DNA from: Lachnospiraceae bacterium
Lineage (GTDB): Bacteria; Bacillota; Clostridia; Lachnospirales; Lachnospiraceae
DNA: 32,189 nt
Assembly (NCBI GenBank): GCA_910576335.1
Contig: CAJTIU010000048.1
Coordinates: 1-32,189, forward strand
Direction of reading: 5' to 3'
Positions 7,117 to 14,033 of the stretch are shown here, piece by piece (the first letter of the stretch is position 1; every line of letters starts with the position of its first letter). The notes beneath the pieces were generated by a model. It searched no databases. It was not told the origin of the DNA and was given only the letters and a program-made list of their open reading frames with translations. A program made the translations under genes and the position numbers.

Positions 7117-8163
7117 TTATTTCAACCCATACAATCGTTTCAGGACAGCATCATCATTGACATCATAAGGTGATTCCTCTGCCGATACTTTTGGGAAATA
7201 GTCACCTGTTGCTTCTTCCATAGCTTTACGCTTCATCTCTGTATCTGCATGTGCGTAGATTAATGTCGTAGAGATATCTGCATGGCCGAGCCACTGGGAT
7301 ACCATTGTCAGATCCATTCCATGCTGGTATAAATGCATGGCACGGCTATGCCGGAAAATATGAGGGTGGATTTTCTCCGGCACTTCAGGGAATGCCACAT
7401 GGGCAGTCTTTGCATATCCATTCATAAAGGCCCTAACCGTGTCATCAGAGATTGGGCTGCATACATTCTTCCGTATTGTATAAAATAACTGTTTCCGGGA
7501 GTACTCTGGCTCGCCGGGATGAAACACCCGCATATACCTATGATAATGGGAAACCGTATCTTTCATAAGGGGGATGGAACGGGACTTGTTGCCTTTCCCG
7601 TGCAGCTTTACCTGCGGCGTATCTCCCAGCCGTATATCACAGATTTTTAAATCTATGATCTCCTGGACCCGGGCTGCTGTATCATATATCAGAGACATAA
7701 GAAACAGATCCCGTGTTCCTTTTTTGCTGCCGGCGTCCGGCTGTGCCAGCAAAGCCTGGACAGCTCCCTTGCTCAGGTAATCGACGGTTTCTACTTTTTC
7801 TGTTTTCTTAAACGGGATCTGGAACAGTGTGGACTGATAGACCACAAGTGAGACATCCCTCATTGCGGCATAGCTGTAAAAAGCCCGCAGACAGTTTAGC
7901 CGGTAATTCCGGGTTTTTATACTGCATTTTTTAGTTTCCTCCAAAAAATCAAGGTATTTTTCAGCCATTCCGTCATTCAGTATGTCAAACGTAATGTCTA
8001 CCAGCCGGATCTGTTTTTGCTCTTTTGTAAAATCAAGCAGCTGGTTCAACGCTGTACGGTAGGCCTTGACCGTATGGCTGCTGCAGTTCCTCTTTTTGGT
8101 CAGGTAGTCTGTCAGGAAATCATGGATCATCATATATAGAAGGTTCTCTTTCAGTCTTGCCAT
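7117..8163 (-). CDS. Tyrosine recombinase, third gene of the RIT trio
   Basis: This 348-residue integrase has an N-terminal SAM-like core-binding domain (FLTDYLTKKRNCSSHTVKAY) and a full catalytic domain. It shows the box I arginine in TAARVQEIIDLK, a lysine in HGKGNKSRSIPL, box II HIFRHSRAMHL, and the final histidine and nucleophilic tyrosine in LGHADISTTLIYAH. The ATG at 8161-8163 has GGAGGTGG upstream and overlaps the second recombinase gene by 13 bases. It presumably acts with the other two recombinases on the ends of the element. The stop codon lies beside the innermost left site, so the gene fills the element completely. Confidence 0.88.
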   Translation of the reverse strand: MARLKENLLYMMIHDFLTDYLTKKRNCSSHTVKAYRTALNQLLDFTKEQKQIRLVDITFDILNDGMAEKYLDFLEETKKCSIKTRNYRLNCLRAFYSYAAMRDVSLVVYQSTLFQIPFKKTEKVETVDYLSKGAVQALLAQPDAGSKKGTRDLFLMSLIYDTAARVQEIIDLKICDIRLGDTPQVKLHGKGNKSRSIPLMKDTVSHYHRYMRVFHPGEPEYSRKQLFYTIRKNVCSPISDDTVRAFMNGYAKTAHVAFPEVPEKIHPHIFRHSRAMHLYQHGMDLTMVSQWLGHADISTTLIYAHADTEMKRKAMEEATGDYFPKVSAEESPYDVNDDAVLKRLYGLK

Positions 8164-9125
8164 GGCTCCACCTCCGGGATAATGCCGGAAAAAGCGTCCC
8201 AGTCAACCCCCTTGTTTTTTACCAGGTTTTCTGGAAGGAGATGGATGTAGTACGCTGTTTCCGCCAAGGTATAATGGCCCATATAAGCCCTGAGCCGCGG
8301 GAGCATAGCCGTAAGGTCTTTCTGTCCATCCATCCAGCGGTTCAGGTTTGCTGAGGCGAACCTGTGCCGGAGGCTGTAAATCCTTACATGTGGGAGATTC
8401 TCTTTTGGGATATCCGGATTTGCGGACTTCCAGCATTTCTGGAACTGACGGTTCAGCCATGCCCCGTCTATCGGCCCGTCTGCAGAGCCAGGGAAAAAGT
8501 ATCGGTTATCTTCATAAAAAAACTGGCGCATCTTATCGTAACGTCTGCAGAGCGCAAACATGTCATCAGACATAACAACAAACCGCTCTTTTTTCTTTTT
8601 GGTATTCGTAATAAGTATTTCACCCGTCTGAAAATTGATATTCCGCCTGTGCAGCTCCCTTCCCTCCTGTGGGCGTAGGCCGCAGGTATAGATCAGGCGG
8701 AACATCACGGGAAGCATAAGATGGGAATGCGGAACCCTGCTGCTCTCAGGCAATGCGTCAATCGCAGAAAACAGCCTGGAAAGCTCGGCATCTGTGAACA
8801 TATACACTTCCTTTGGCTTGGGATTGCCAAAGTACCTGTCAGGGAGGACATAGGCTTCTTGGCCACTGAGGTTCATGTATTGCGCAAGCAGGCGGATGGC
8901 GCGTGCCCTGCCCCGGACTCCCTTTGTATCGTCATTATCTTTCAGTACCCACGACATAACCAGACGTTCCGTAAGTTCATTACACTCTGGATAGGAATCT
9001 GAGCAATACCGGTCAAAGCTATGCAGCGCTGCCGCATACGGTTCCTTCTCATATCCAAGGGCAGCCCTCGCCGATATCATCCCCTGGATATACTCCGCAA
9101 AACAGCTGGTATAATTATTATTCAT
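8151..9125 (-). CDS. Tyrosine recombinase, second gene of the RIT trio
   Basis: This 324-residue integrase has box I in CGLRPQEGRELHRR, a lysine-rich loop (TNTKKKKERFVV), box II YSLRHRFAS and the terminal MGHYTLAETAYYIHL with the nucleophilic tyrosine. The first histidine of the usual HxLRH box is tyrosine here. I chose the ATG at 9123-9125: GGGGAGGG lies eight bases upstream, whereas an ATG two codons earlier is too close to it. The start overlaps the first recombinase stop by eight bases, and its 3' end overlaps the third gene. The trio is therefore translationally coupled and probably made in fixed proportion. Confidence 0.85.
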   Translation of the reverse strand: MNNNYTSCFAEYIQGMISARAALGYEKEPYAAALHSFDRYCSDSYPECNELTERLVMSWVLKDNDDTKGVRGRARAIRLLAQYMNLSGQEAYVLPDRYFGNPKPKEVYMFTDAELSRLFSAIDALPESSRVPHSHLMLPVMFRLIYTCGLRPQEGRELHRRNINFQTGEILITNTKKKKERFVVMSDDMFALCRRYDKMRQFFYEDNRYFFPGSADGPIDGAWLNRQFQKCWKSANPDIPKENLPHVRIYSLRHRFASANLNRWMDGQKDLTAMLPRLRAYMGHYTLAETAYYIHLLPENLVKNKGVDWDAFSGIIPEVEPWQD

Positions 9126-10371
9126 TGCCATATCCCTCCCCTGCCACTTCAATCCCGGAAAAATCCAGGGCACATTCCTTTAGATGCGCACTGTCCAGGG
9201 AGATATATTGCTTTGAAGAATCCACACTCCGGTGTCCAAGGATCTGTGCCGTTGTCATGATAGGGATTTCTGCAAGCGTGAGTTCTTTCCCAAGCGTGCG
9301 CCTTAATGCATGGAACCCCTTGCCGTCATGGGCATAGCGTTCTATCCCTGCTTTTTTCTGGTAACCTGACCAGAGATGCGACAACGCCATCGTTCTGTTG
9401 AATGGCAGGTATGGGTGGAGTGCCCGCAGAAAAATAAACTCAGAACGTGAATCAGGCCTTCCGTTCAATATATATTCCTTCAATGCTTCTCCCACATCCG
9501 GCAGTAAAGGCAGCACAAGCGGGTTCCCGGTTTTCTTCTGGATCAGCCTGATCTCCCCGCCCCTCCAGTCAATATCTGTCAGTTTCAGGTGGATGATGTC
9601 ACTGCCGCGCAGGCCATTCCTTGCGCTCAGGAGAATGATCGCGTAATCCCGCTTCCCCATGACAGTTGACCGGTCAACCTGCGCAACTGTGCGCTGTATC
9701 TCATCTTTTGTAAGCGGATGGAAAACTCGCTTTTTTCGGATGACAGGCAGCGACAGGACGAATTCATAAGGGATATCCAGGCCTTTCTCTGTATTAAGGA
9801 ACTGGTGGAACTTTTTTAAGAAAAGCTGGAGGTCATGCAGGCTCCCTTCCGCATACTTTCTGGATGCCAGTGTCATAAATCCTGAAAAACTGTGTGCATT
9901 CACATCAAGGGCGTCATCTACACCCTGGGTTTCAAGCCAGAAAAGATATTTGCGCACTGCCCATTCCATATCTAACAGAGTCTTGGGATTGGCAGGCCCG
10001 CTCCATGCAATAAATTCCCTCAGCAGGCTTTCGTTGGCATTATTGATATGCTTTTTTGCGTGTCCTCCTGCCACAACGTGGGATAAGTCCCCTCTTCTGT
10101 AAAATTCCTGCAGGCGTGAAACAGCCCTGGTTTTATTTAAGTAGTTCTTCCGTAGCAGATCTTCCCTTTCGTAACGTTCCTGCTGTTCCTGTCGGTACTG
10201 CATCAGCAGCCCTTCGTCATAATGGGAACAGCCATGTTCCTGGAAAAAATGCAAGATGGGCCGGTAGTTATAGCTATAATCCGACCAGACGGTATGCGGC
10301 TGGACACCGTATTCGATTAATTTGTCGCATACAAGGGATATAAGTTCTGATATATCAATTACCTTTGCCAT
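9118..10371 (-). CDS. Tyrosine recombinase, first gene of the RIT trio
   Basis: This 417-residue integrase is the promoter-proximal and longest of the trio, as usual for RIT elements. After a long N-terminal region it has a core-binding segment (ESLLREFIAWSG to HQFLNTEKGL) and the catalytic domain. Box I is NGLRGSDIIHLK, the lysine is in QKKTGNPLVLPLL, box II is HALRRTLGKEL, and the end is LGHRSVDSSKQYISLD with the nucleophilic tyrosine. The ATG at 10369-10371 is preceded by GAGGAGG. The region upstream (10372-10456) holds a small hairpin CAGGC-GGTA-GCCTG at 10398-10411, between the gene and the innermost right-end site. Recombinase binding there could repress transcription, but that is speculation. 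Confidence 0.88.
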   Translation of the reverse strand: MAKVIDISELISLVCDKLIEYGVQPHTVWSDYSYNYRPILHFFQEHGCSHYDEGLLMQYRQEQQERYEREDLLRKNYLNKTRAVSRLQEFYRRGDLSHVVAGGHAKKHINNANESLLREFIAWSGPANPKTLLDMEWAVRKYLFWLETQGVDDALDVNAHSFSGFMTLASRKYAEGSLHDLQLFLKKFHQFLNTEKGLDIPYEFVLSLPVIRKKRVFHPLTKDEIQRTVAQVDRSTVMGKRDYAIILLSARNGLRGSDIIHLKLTDIDWRGGEIRLIQKKTGNPLVLPLLPDVGEALKEYILNGRPDSRSEFIFLRALHPYLPFNRTMALSHLWSGYQKKAGIERYAHDGKGFHALRRTLGKELTLAEIPIMTTAQILGHRSVDSSKQYISLDSAHLKECALDFSGIEVAGEGYGNE

Positions 10372-10562
10372 GTTTGTGGCCTCCTCATTTTAATAGTCAG
10401 GCGGTAGCCTGCTGGTTTAATTATTGAGGAGACAGCTTCCATATGAAAGAACTAAAAAAATCTTATCCCGAATTTTTTATATATTTCATCCATCTGGTTG
10501 GAAGAATCTTATCCCGAATTGTGTCTTCAATCGGCTTGTATTTAGAGGGTGTTTTGCAAATA

Positions 10563-10593
10563 TCGGGATAAGATACTTTTCGGTATAACTCTT
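10563..10593 (-). repeat. RIT right terminal inverted repeat
   Basis: This is the exact reverse complement of 6979-7009. The outer core site (10560-10572, three mismatches at its inner edge) is followed inward by exact copies at 10508-10520 and 10462-10474. Confidence 0.85.
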
Positions 10594-10976
10594 AAAAAGT
10601 GACGGCTTCCTCTGTGTGGGCTTCCCTCAATACCTTTAGTGCCGCAAGCGGGGATTTTGCCAAAGTAACGGCGATATTTTCCCCCTACTACCTACAAAAC
10701 CGCAAAAGGCAAAAATGACGGTGATTTGCGGAAATTTGTGAAAATTTCTTTTCACCCACCCTCCACGGACAGCTTGCGGATTTGCCAAACGGGAGAGGGA
10801 ATTTCTTTCTATCCCCTTTGCACGGCATAATACTGGCGATTTCTGAAAATGCCAAAAATGGGCGCAAAAAAACAGGAAACCTTTTCTTGATTTCCTGTCT
10901 TGGTGTGCCGTTCTATATAGCGGCGGTTATTCAGTTTTTATGTAATTTCAGTTCGGCAAACTGCAAGTACATATTT
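10594..10976. other. Intergenic region right of the RIT element
   Basis: No convincing gene lies in these 383 bases. One plus-strand frame at 10782-10991 is open but lacks a recognisable product. The sequence is rich in short C/G-rich and T-rich runs and contains the minus-strand terminator at 10865-10898. Its style resembles non-coding spacer of ICEs, but I cannot assign it. Confidence 0.4.
10865..10898 (-). terminator. Intrinsic terminator of the gene at 10977
   Basis: Read on the minus strand, ACAGGAAA and TTTCCTGT (10891-10898 and 10872-10879) form an 8-bp stem followed by seven Ts (10865-10871). It lies about 80 bases downstream of the stop of the small gene at 10977-11345. Confidence 0.7.
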
Positions 10977-11345
10977 TTAGATTTCATATAGCAAATAAGT
11001 TTCAACAGTACTATATTGCATTATCAATTCTTTATCCTTGTTTGACAGCTCTTGATTGGGGAAATTAGCCACCAATGAGCAAAGATAAATGTAAACAGGA
11101 CTGTACCTTTGAGAAAAACCCTCTCGTCCGAATTTACCTTGTATAATATCAAATTCATGCTGAATTTGACTGGTACTATTGCAGTCATATAACTTCACCA
11201 CATTATCTAAATTATTTTTACTTGTATTGTCAATGATTGATTTGGCTGTATTAACTACTACAAAAAGCCACTGGTCTAAATCTGTCAATTTCTTTGGTTT
11301 GGCTTTCAGTTTTTCTTTTATGCTGGTATAAATTTCATTTCCCAT
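10977..11345 (-). CDS. Hypothetical protein of 122 residues
   Basis: I do not recognise this protein. The start is the ATG at 11343-11345, which has GGAGG five bases upstream. It is soluble, with no signal or membrane segment, has a lysine-rich beginning (YTSIKEKLKAKPKKLTDLDQWL) and looks mostly helical. It has its own terminator at 10865-10898. It follows the remnant of a Tn916-type HTH gene (11373 onward), so it may be cargo placed beside a former sigma/HTH pair. Confidence 0.6.
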   Translation of the reverse strand: MGNEIYTSIKEKLKAKPKKLTDLDQWLFVVVNTAKSIIDNTSKNNLDNVVKLYDCNSTSQIQHEFDIIQGKFGREGFSQRYSPVYIYLCSLVANFPNQELSNKDKELIMQYSTVETYLLYEI

Positions 11346-11372
11346 ACTTACCTCCAAATTGAAATAGGCTCG

Positions 11373-11440
11373 TTACATTTCCTGTTTATCAAAGCGAAAC
11401 TTGAACAGGGCAGCGACAAGCCGCAAACTGGAAGTTGTCG
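11373..11440 (-). pseudogene. Remnant 3' end of a Tn916 Orf8-type HTH gene
   Basis: On the minus strand this segment encodes RLVAALFKFRFDKQEM followed by a TAA stop at 11373-11375. It nearly matches the end of the intact HTH gene at 13305 (RRLVAALFKFRFDEREV). Similarity fades beyond about 11440. The rest of that gene and its sigma partner are missing. It is a third trace of the sigma/HTH pair within 7 kb, left by recombination or cargo insertion at this conserved site. Confidence 0.65.
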
Positions 11441-11475
11441 TGTTCTTTGCAACAATAAAATATCTATTTTTCCAA

Positions 11476-12231
11476 CTATCTAAAAATCTTCTTTTTATCA
11501 TTTAAATATACGATAAGCAACGTAATTGCAGTCATAATACCTGCCATCACTGCCTTACCTGGTATACCGTCATTAATCTTGTAAATTCCACCAGAAGCAT
11601 TAACAATACAATGTAACAATACGCATAACCATACACTATTAGTACATTTTCTAACGCACGCCAAAGCAAACGCCATTCCAAATACTCCAAATCCAAAAGC
11701 AATATAGCTATGCCCTTCTTGACCTACACCATTTATATAGAATAAAGGAAAATGCCATAACCACCAAATTACGGATACTATAATTGTAGCTACAATATAA
11801 GGGTATTTTTCTTCTAGTTCTGACTGAAGAATATAACGCCATCCAGCTTCTTCAAGTCCTCCTCCCAATAACATCAGCGGCACCATAACTAGCATAGCAT
11901 ATAATGGTGCTCCTTTATCATAACCAGCTACAATGCATTGAGGTAACACATATAAAACAGACAATATAACAACAAGTGAATACGATGTTATACCATGCTT
12001 AAAATCAAACACATTTTTTATCCATTCCTTAAAACTCTTTACCTTGTCATTTTTCTTTAAAACAATAAAGGATGCAATGGTTGGCGAGTAACCTCCAAGT
12101 AAATATGGAACAAATAAAAAATAGTCTTTCTCTAACGAAAAATTATTGAAGCTACAAATCATACAAGTTCCCCAACATATTGTCATTATAATAAATGTAT
12201 ATATTAGAAACTGTCTACTCACTTTACTCAT
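11476..12231 (-). CDS. CPBP-family intramembrane metalloprotease
   Basis: This 251-residue protein with about seven hydrophobic segments has the three motifs of the CPBP (Abi/CAAX protease and bacteriocin-processing) family: GGLEEAGWR (the EExxxR motif), WHFPLF, and LLHCIVNA near the C-terminus. It begins at the ATG at 12231 after AAGGAG. Family members include Rce1-like proteases and proteins that give self-immunity to bacteriocins. Here it follows a small acidic protein and an XRE regulator on the same strand, but a strong inverted repeat at 12257-12327 lies between them. A defensive or immunity role is inferred from family and context. Confidence 0.82.
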   Translation of the reverse strand: MSKVSRQFLIYTFIIMTICWGTCMICSFNNFSLEKDYFLFVPYLLGGYSPTIASFIVLKKNDKVKSFKEWIKNVFDFKHGITSYSLVVILSVLYVLPQCIVAGYDKGAPLYAMLVMVPLMLLGGGLEEAGWRYILQSELEEKYPYIVATIIVSVIWWLWHFPLFYINGVGQEGHSYIAFGFGVFGMAFALACVRKCTNSVWLCVLLHCIVNASGGIYKINDGIPGKAVMAGIMTAITLLIVYLNDKKKIFR

Positions 12232-12256
12232 TATACATTCTCCTTAGCCTTGAAAA

Positions 12257-12327
12257 TTCCTATTGAACAAAATCGCTGCGCGATGGCCTGCCATGGCTGT
12301 GGCGCAGCGATTTTGTCCAATTAGGAA
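12257..12327. repeat. Long near-perfect inverted repeat between two genes
   Basis: A 25-26-base arm starting TTCCTATTGAACAAAATCGC (12257 onward) pairs with GCGCAGCGATTTTGTCCAAT and its extension (12302-12327), with one mismatch and one bulged base. The loop is about 20 bases. It starts two bases beyond the stop of the gene at 12329-12607 on the minus strand. It could be a very stable terminator of that gene, although the T-run is weak, or a small repeat element. Confidence 0.6.
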
Positions 12328-12328
12328 G

Positions 12329-12607
12329 TTATCGCTTTCTGATAATCCAATCGTCATCTTGGGTTTTCCTTTCTGCATAGTAACCGCAAGGCATATCCTT
12401 TAAGGTACTAACAGAGTTATCTAAATCAAAAACCCATTTTAAAGACACTAACTTTGCTTCATCTGTTTCGTGTGTTTCCCCGCATAGAAATTGCCACATT
12501 CCGTCATCTTCATCATGTGATACATATAGAATAGGTGCCTGACGCTCCAATATATGACAACAGATAATCGTAGCAGTATCGGGTGAATCATAAAAAGGAA
12601 ATTCCAT
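12329..12607 (-). CDS. Small acidic protein, possibly DUF2185/Imm33-like
   Basis: This 92-residue soluble protein contains ILYVSHDEDDGMWQFLCGE and, near the end, GYYAERKTQDDDWIIRKR. I chose the ATG at 12605-12607, preceded by AAAGGAG at a good distance, over an earlier in-frame ATG. The strand pattern, with an aromatic after a short acidic loop, recalls the DUF2185/Imm33 group of immunity proteins, but I could not test this. It is only nine bases from the XRE regulator stop if its upstream extension is counted, and it lies in the same direction. These genes probably form an operon. Confidence 0.6.
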   Translation of the reverse strand: MEFPFYDSPDTATIICCHILERQAPILYVSHDEDDGMWQFLCGETHETDEAKLVSLKWVFDLDNSVSTLKDMPCGYYAERKTQDDDWIIRKR

Positions 12608-12633
12608 GTCTGTTACTCCTTTCAAACTTCGAT

Positions 12634-13143
12634 TTATTCTTGCCTTTTCATCAGTCGTTTTTTGAATGCTCTAATCCTCGCACCATAGCGGCTTGAATAT
12701 AGCAAACCCACCAAAAGCATTCCGACTGCAAATCCCTGTACAATATCCAGTCCAGCCATAACTGTCGGATTATCATAAAGACTTGTTCCTTTAATGATAG
12801 TGTAGGCTAATACTAAAAGCATTGCTATCCCATTGCATATCCGTACACGCTTATTGTAGCGTTCCGCTTCTGCGTTTGTATAATCCACTGCCCGCAATAC
12901 AGTTTCTTTCATTTCTTTATCCATATTCTCGCTTTTCCTTTCTCCGTTTAGAATTTCCCGTAAGTCAACTTCATAATAATCTGATATTTCAATCAAAATA
13001 TCTAAGTCCGGCATATTGTTGCCATTCTCCCAACGGGATATTGTTCTGTTTGATACATTAAATTTTTCTGCAATCTGTTCTTGGGTAAGTCCTTTTTGCT
13101 TACGGAGTTCTTTTAAGAATTTTCCGATTTTTTCTTGGTTCAT
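12634..13143 (-). CDS. XRE-family regulator with two C-terminal membrane helices
   Basis: This 169-residue protein has an N-terminal HTH_3 domain (residues about 5-60) with LTQEQIAEKFNVSNRTISRWENGNNMPDLD. A charged linker follows, then two hydrophobic segments (about residues 105-122 and 131-150) and a basic tail. Membrane-anchored XRE proteins of this kind are common in Firmicutes and may sense envelope conditions. GGAGG lies six bases before the ATG at 13143. It is first in an apparent operon with the small acidic protein and perhaps the CPBP protease, which it may regulate. Confidence 0.82.
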   Translation of the reverse strand: MNQEKIGKFLKELRKQKGLTQEQIAEKFNVSNRTISRWENGNNMPDLDILIEISDYYEVDLREILNGERKSENMDKEMKETVLRAVDYTNAEAERYNKRVRICNGIAMLLVLAYTIIKGTSLYDNPTVMAGLDIVQGFAVGMLLVGLLYSSRYGARIRAFKKRLMKRQE

Positions 13144-13267
13144 GCTTTTCCTCCTTTCAGAAAAATCCTATCAAAACTGCCCGATAAAAAACAGGACACA
13201 AAGCGAGAAATGCCTTATTTTATTACCCGACAAGGTATGTCTACCGATTCCGATTTGTTGTTGCTTT

Positions 13268-13273
13268 ATTATA
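13268..13273 (-). promoter_or_regulatory. Possible -10 element for the XRE operon
   Basis: On the minus strand TATAAT lies at 13273-13268 within a run of alternating T and A. It is about 125 bases upstream of the XRE start. No good -35 was found at 16-18 bp, so the call is tentative. Confidence 0.35.
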
Positions 13274-13304
13274 TATCCGTTTTTCCAAAAATGGAAGCAA
13301 TTTC

Positions 13305-13517
13305 TTATACTTCCCGTTCATCAAAACGGAATTTGAACAGGGCAGCGACAAGCCGCCGTTTGATATTGTCCTCGGTGTCCTTGTTGACGTGTCCGTTTTC
13401 AAGGGAAGCAAGCCGGATTCGCTTGCTGTAATGCCGCAAAACCTCGTCAATGGCTTCCGGCTCGCCGCTGGTCGCCCGGACAATCGTTTCATACGGCACA
13501 AGTTTAGGATTCCTCAT
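13305..13517 (-). CDS. Small helix-turn-helix protein, Tn916 Orf8-type (second copy)
   Basis: This 70-residue protein (LVPYETIVRATSGEPEAIDEVLRHY to LVAALFKFRFDEREV) is homologous to the one at 6262-6468. The ATG at 13515-13517 overlaps the 3' end of the sigma-like gene by 14 bases. It is the partner of that gene, as in Tn916-type elements. The G+C content of this pair is higher than that of the flanking XRE and hydrolase genes, suggesting that the pair belongs to the ICE backbone and the AT-rich genes are cargo. Confidence 0.75.
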   Translation of the reverse strand: MRNPKLVPYETIVRATSGEPEAIDEVLRHYSKRIRLASLENGHVNKDTEDNIKRRLVAALFKFRFDEREV

Positions 13518-13947
13518 GGAAAAGCACCTCCATTTCTTCATGCAGCATTTGCAAAGCACTGTGTATGTGATGCCACGCCGTACTCCGGCAGCGTCCGTAT
13601 AGTTCTCCGATTTCCTGCTGTGTGTAACGTCCAAAAAAGTAAAGGTAGATGATTTCCCTCTTTTTCTCCGGCAGAGAGGACAGGGCTTCGGCAAGCTCCC
13701 CGCTCGTAAGGATAACCCTCTGACCGCATATCGTAACAGGGTATTGCTTACAAGGGTCTATAAAATATTTATCTGTTGTACTGAATGGGTAAAACTTTTC
13801 TTCGGTGAGGTATTCAAAGGATATTTCCCTTTGCCGCCGCTTATCCCTGTCACGCCATGCGTTGATAGCTGCATAGTGTATGACTACTCTGCAAAAGGCA
13901 TTAAATGTGTATTCGATATGCTCCTTGTATGCTTCTGTGCAAGCCAT
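13504..13947 (-). CDS. Sigma-70-like transcription factor of Tn916/ICE type (second copy)
   Basis: This 147-residue protein is homologous to the product at 5831-6265. It shares HIEYTFNAFCRVVIHYA, EISFEYL, and the region-4-like segment PEKKREIIYLYFFGRYTQQEIGELYGRC. The start at 13947 is preceded by GAGGGAA. It overlaps the following HTH gene. Two such pairs in one window, in opposite orientation, suggest two backbone fragments of related ICEs. Its promoter targets are not visible. Confidence 0.78.
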   Translation of the reverse strand: MACTEAYKEHIEYTFNAFCRVVIHYAAINAWRDRDKRRQREISFEYLTEEKFYPFSTTDKYFIDPCKQYPVTICGQRVILTSGELAEALSSLPEKKREIIYLYFFGRYTQQEIGELYGRCRSTAWHHIHSALQMLHEEMEVLFHEES

Positions 13948-14033
13948 AAATAATTCCCTCTTTCTCCCACATAGGGCATTGCATAGTTTACAGTTGTATT
14001 TTATAATTCAGAGCAATAACCGCACGTAGTCTG

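Larger units (their letters stand above)
6979..10593 (-). mobile_element. RIT element (three tyrosine recombinases in trio)
   Basis: A 3615-bp unit is bounded by perfect 31-bp inverted repeats (6979-7009 and 10563-10593) and contains only three overlapping tyrosine-recombinase genes on the minus strand, the defining design of RIT elements. Each end has three copies of the 13-bp core CTTATCCCGAATT or its complement. On the left they are at 7000-7012, 7052-7064 and 7098-7110. On the right they are at 10462-10474, 10508-10520 and 10560-10572. The spacings are 52 then 46 bp from the left tip and 46 then 52 bp towards the right tip, an exact mirror image. No clear target duplication is visible. 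All three genes and both ends look intact, so it may be active. Confidence 0.85.

Noticed and set aside
6979-10593. Tn554-type transposon instead of RIT
   Set aside because: Tn554 has two integrase-type genes of different lengths plus a small tnpC. Here all three genes encode full tyrosine recombinases of 324-417 residues with shared inverted-repeat ends.
10782-10991. Plus-strand frame of 69 codons right of the RIT element
   Set aside because: It has no convincing ribosome-binding site or family resemblance and runs antisense through the terminator of the gene at 10977.
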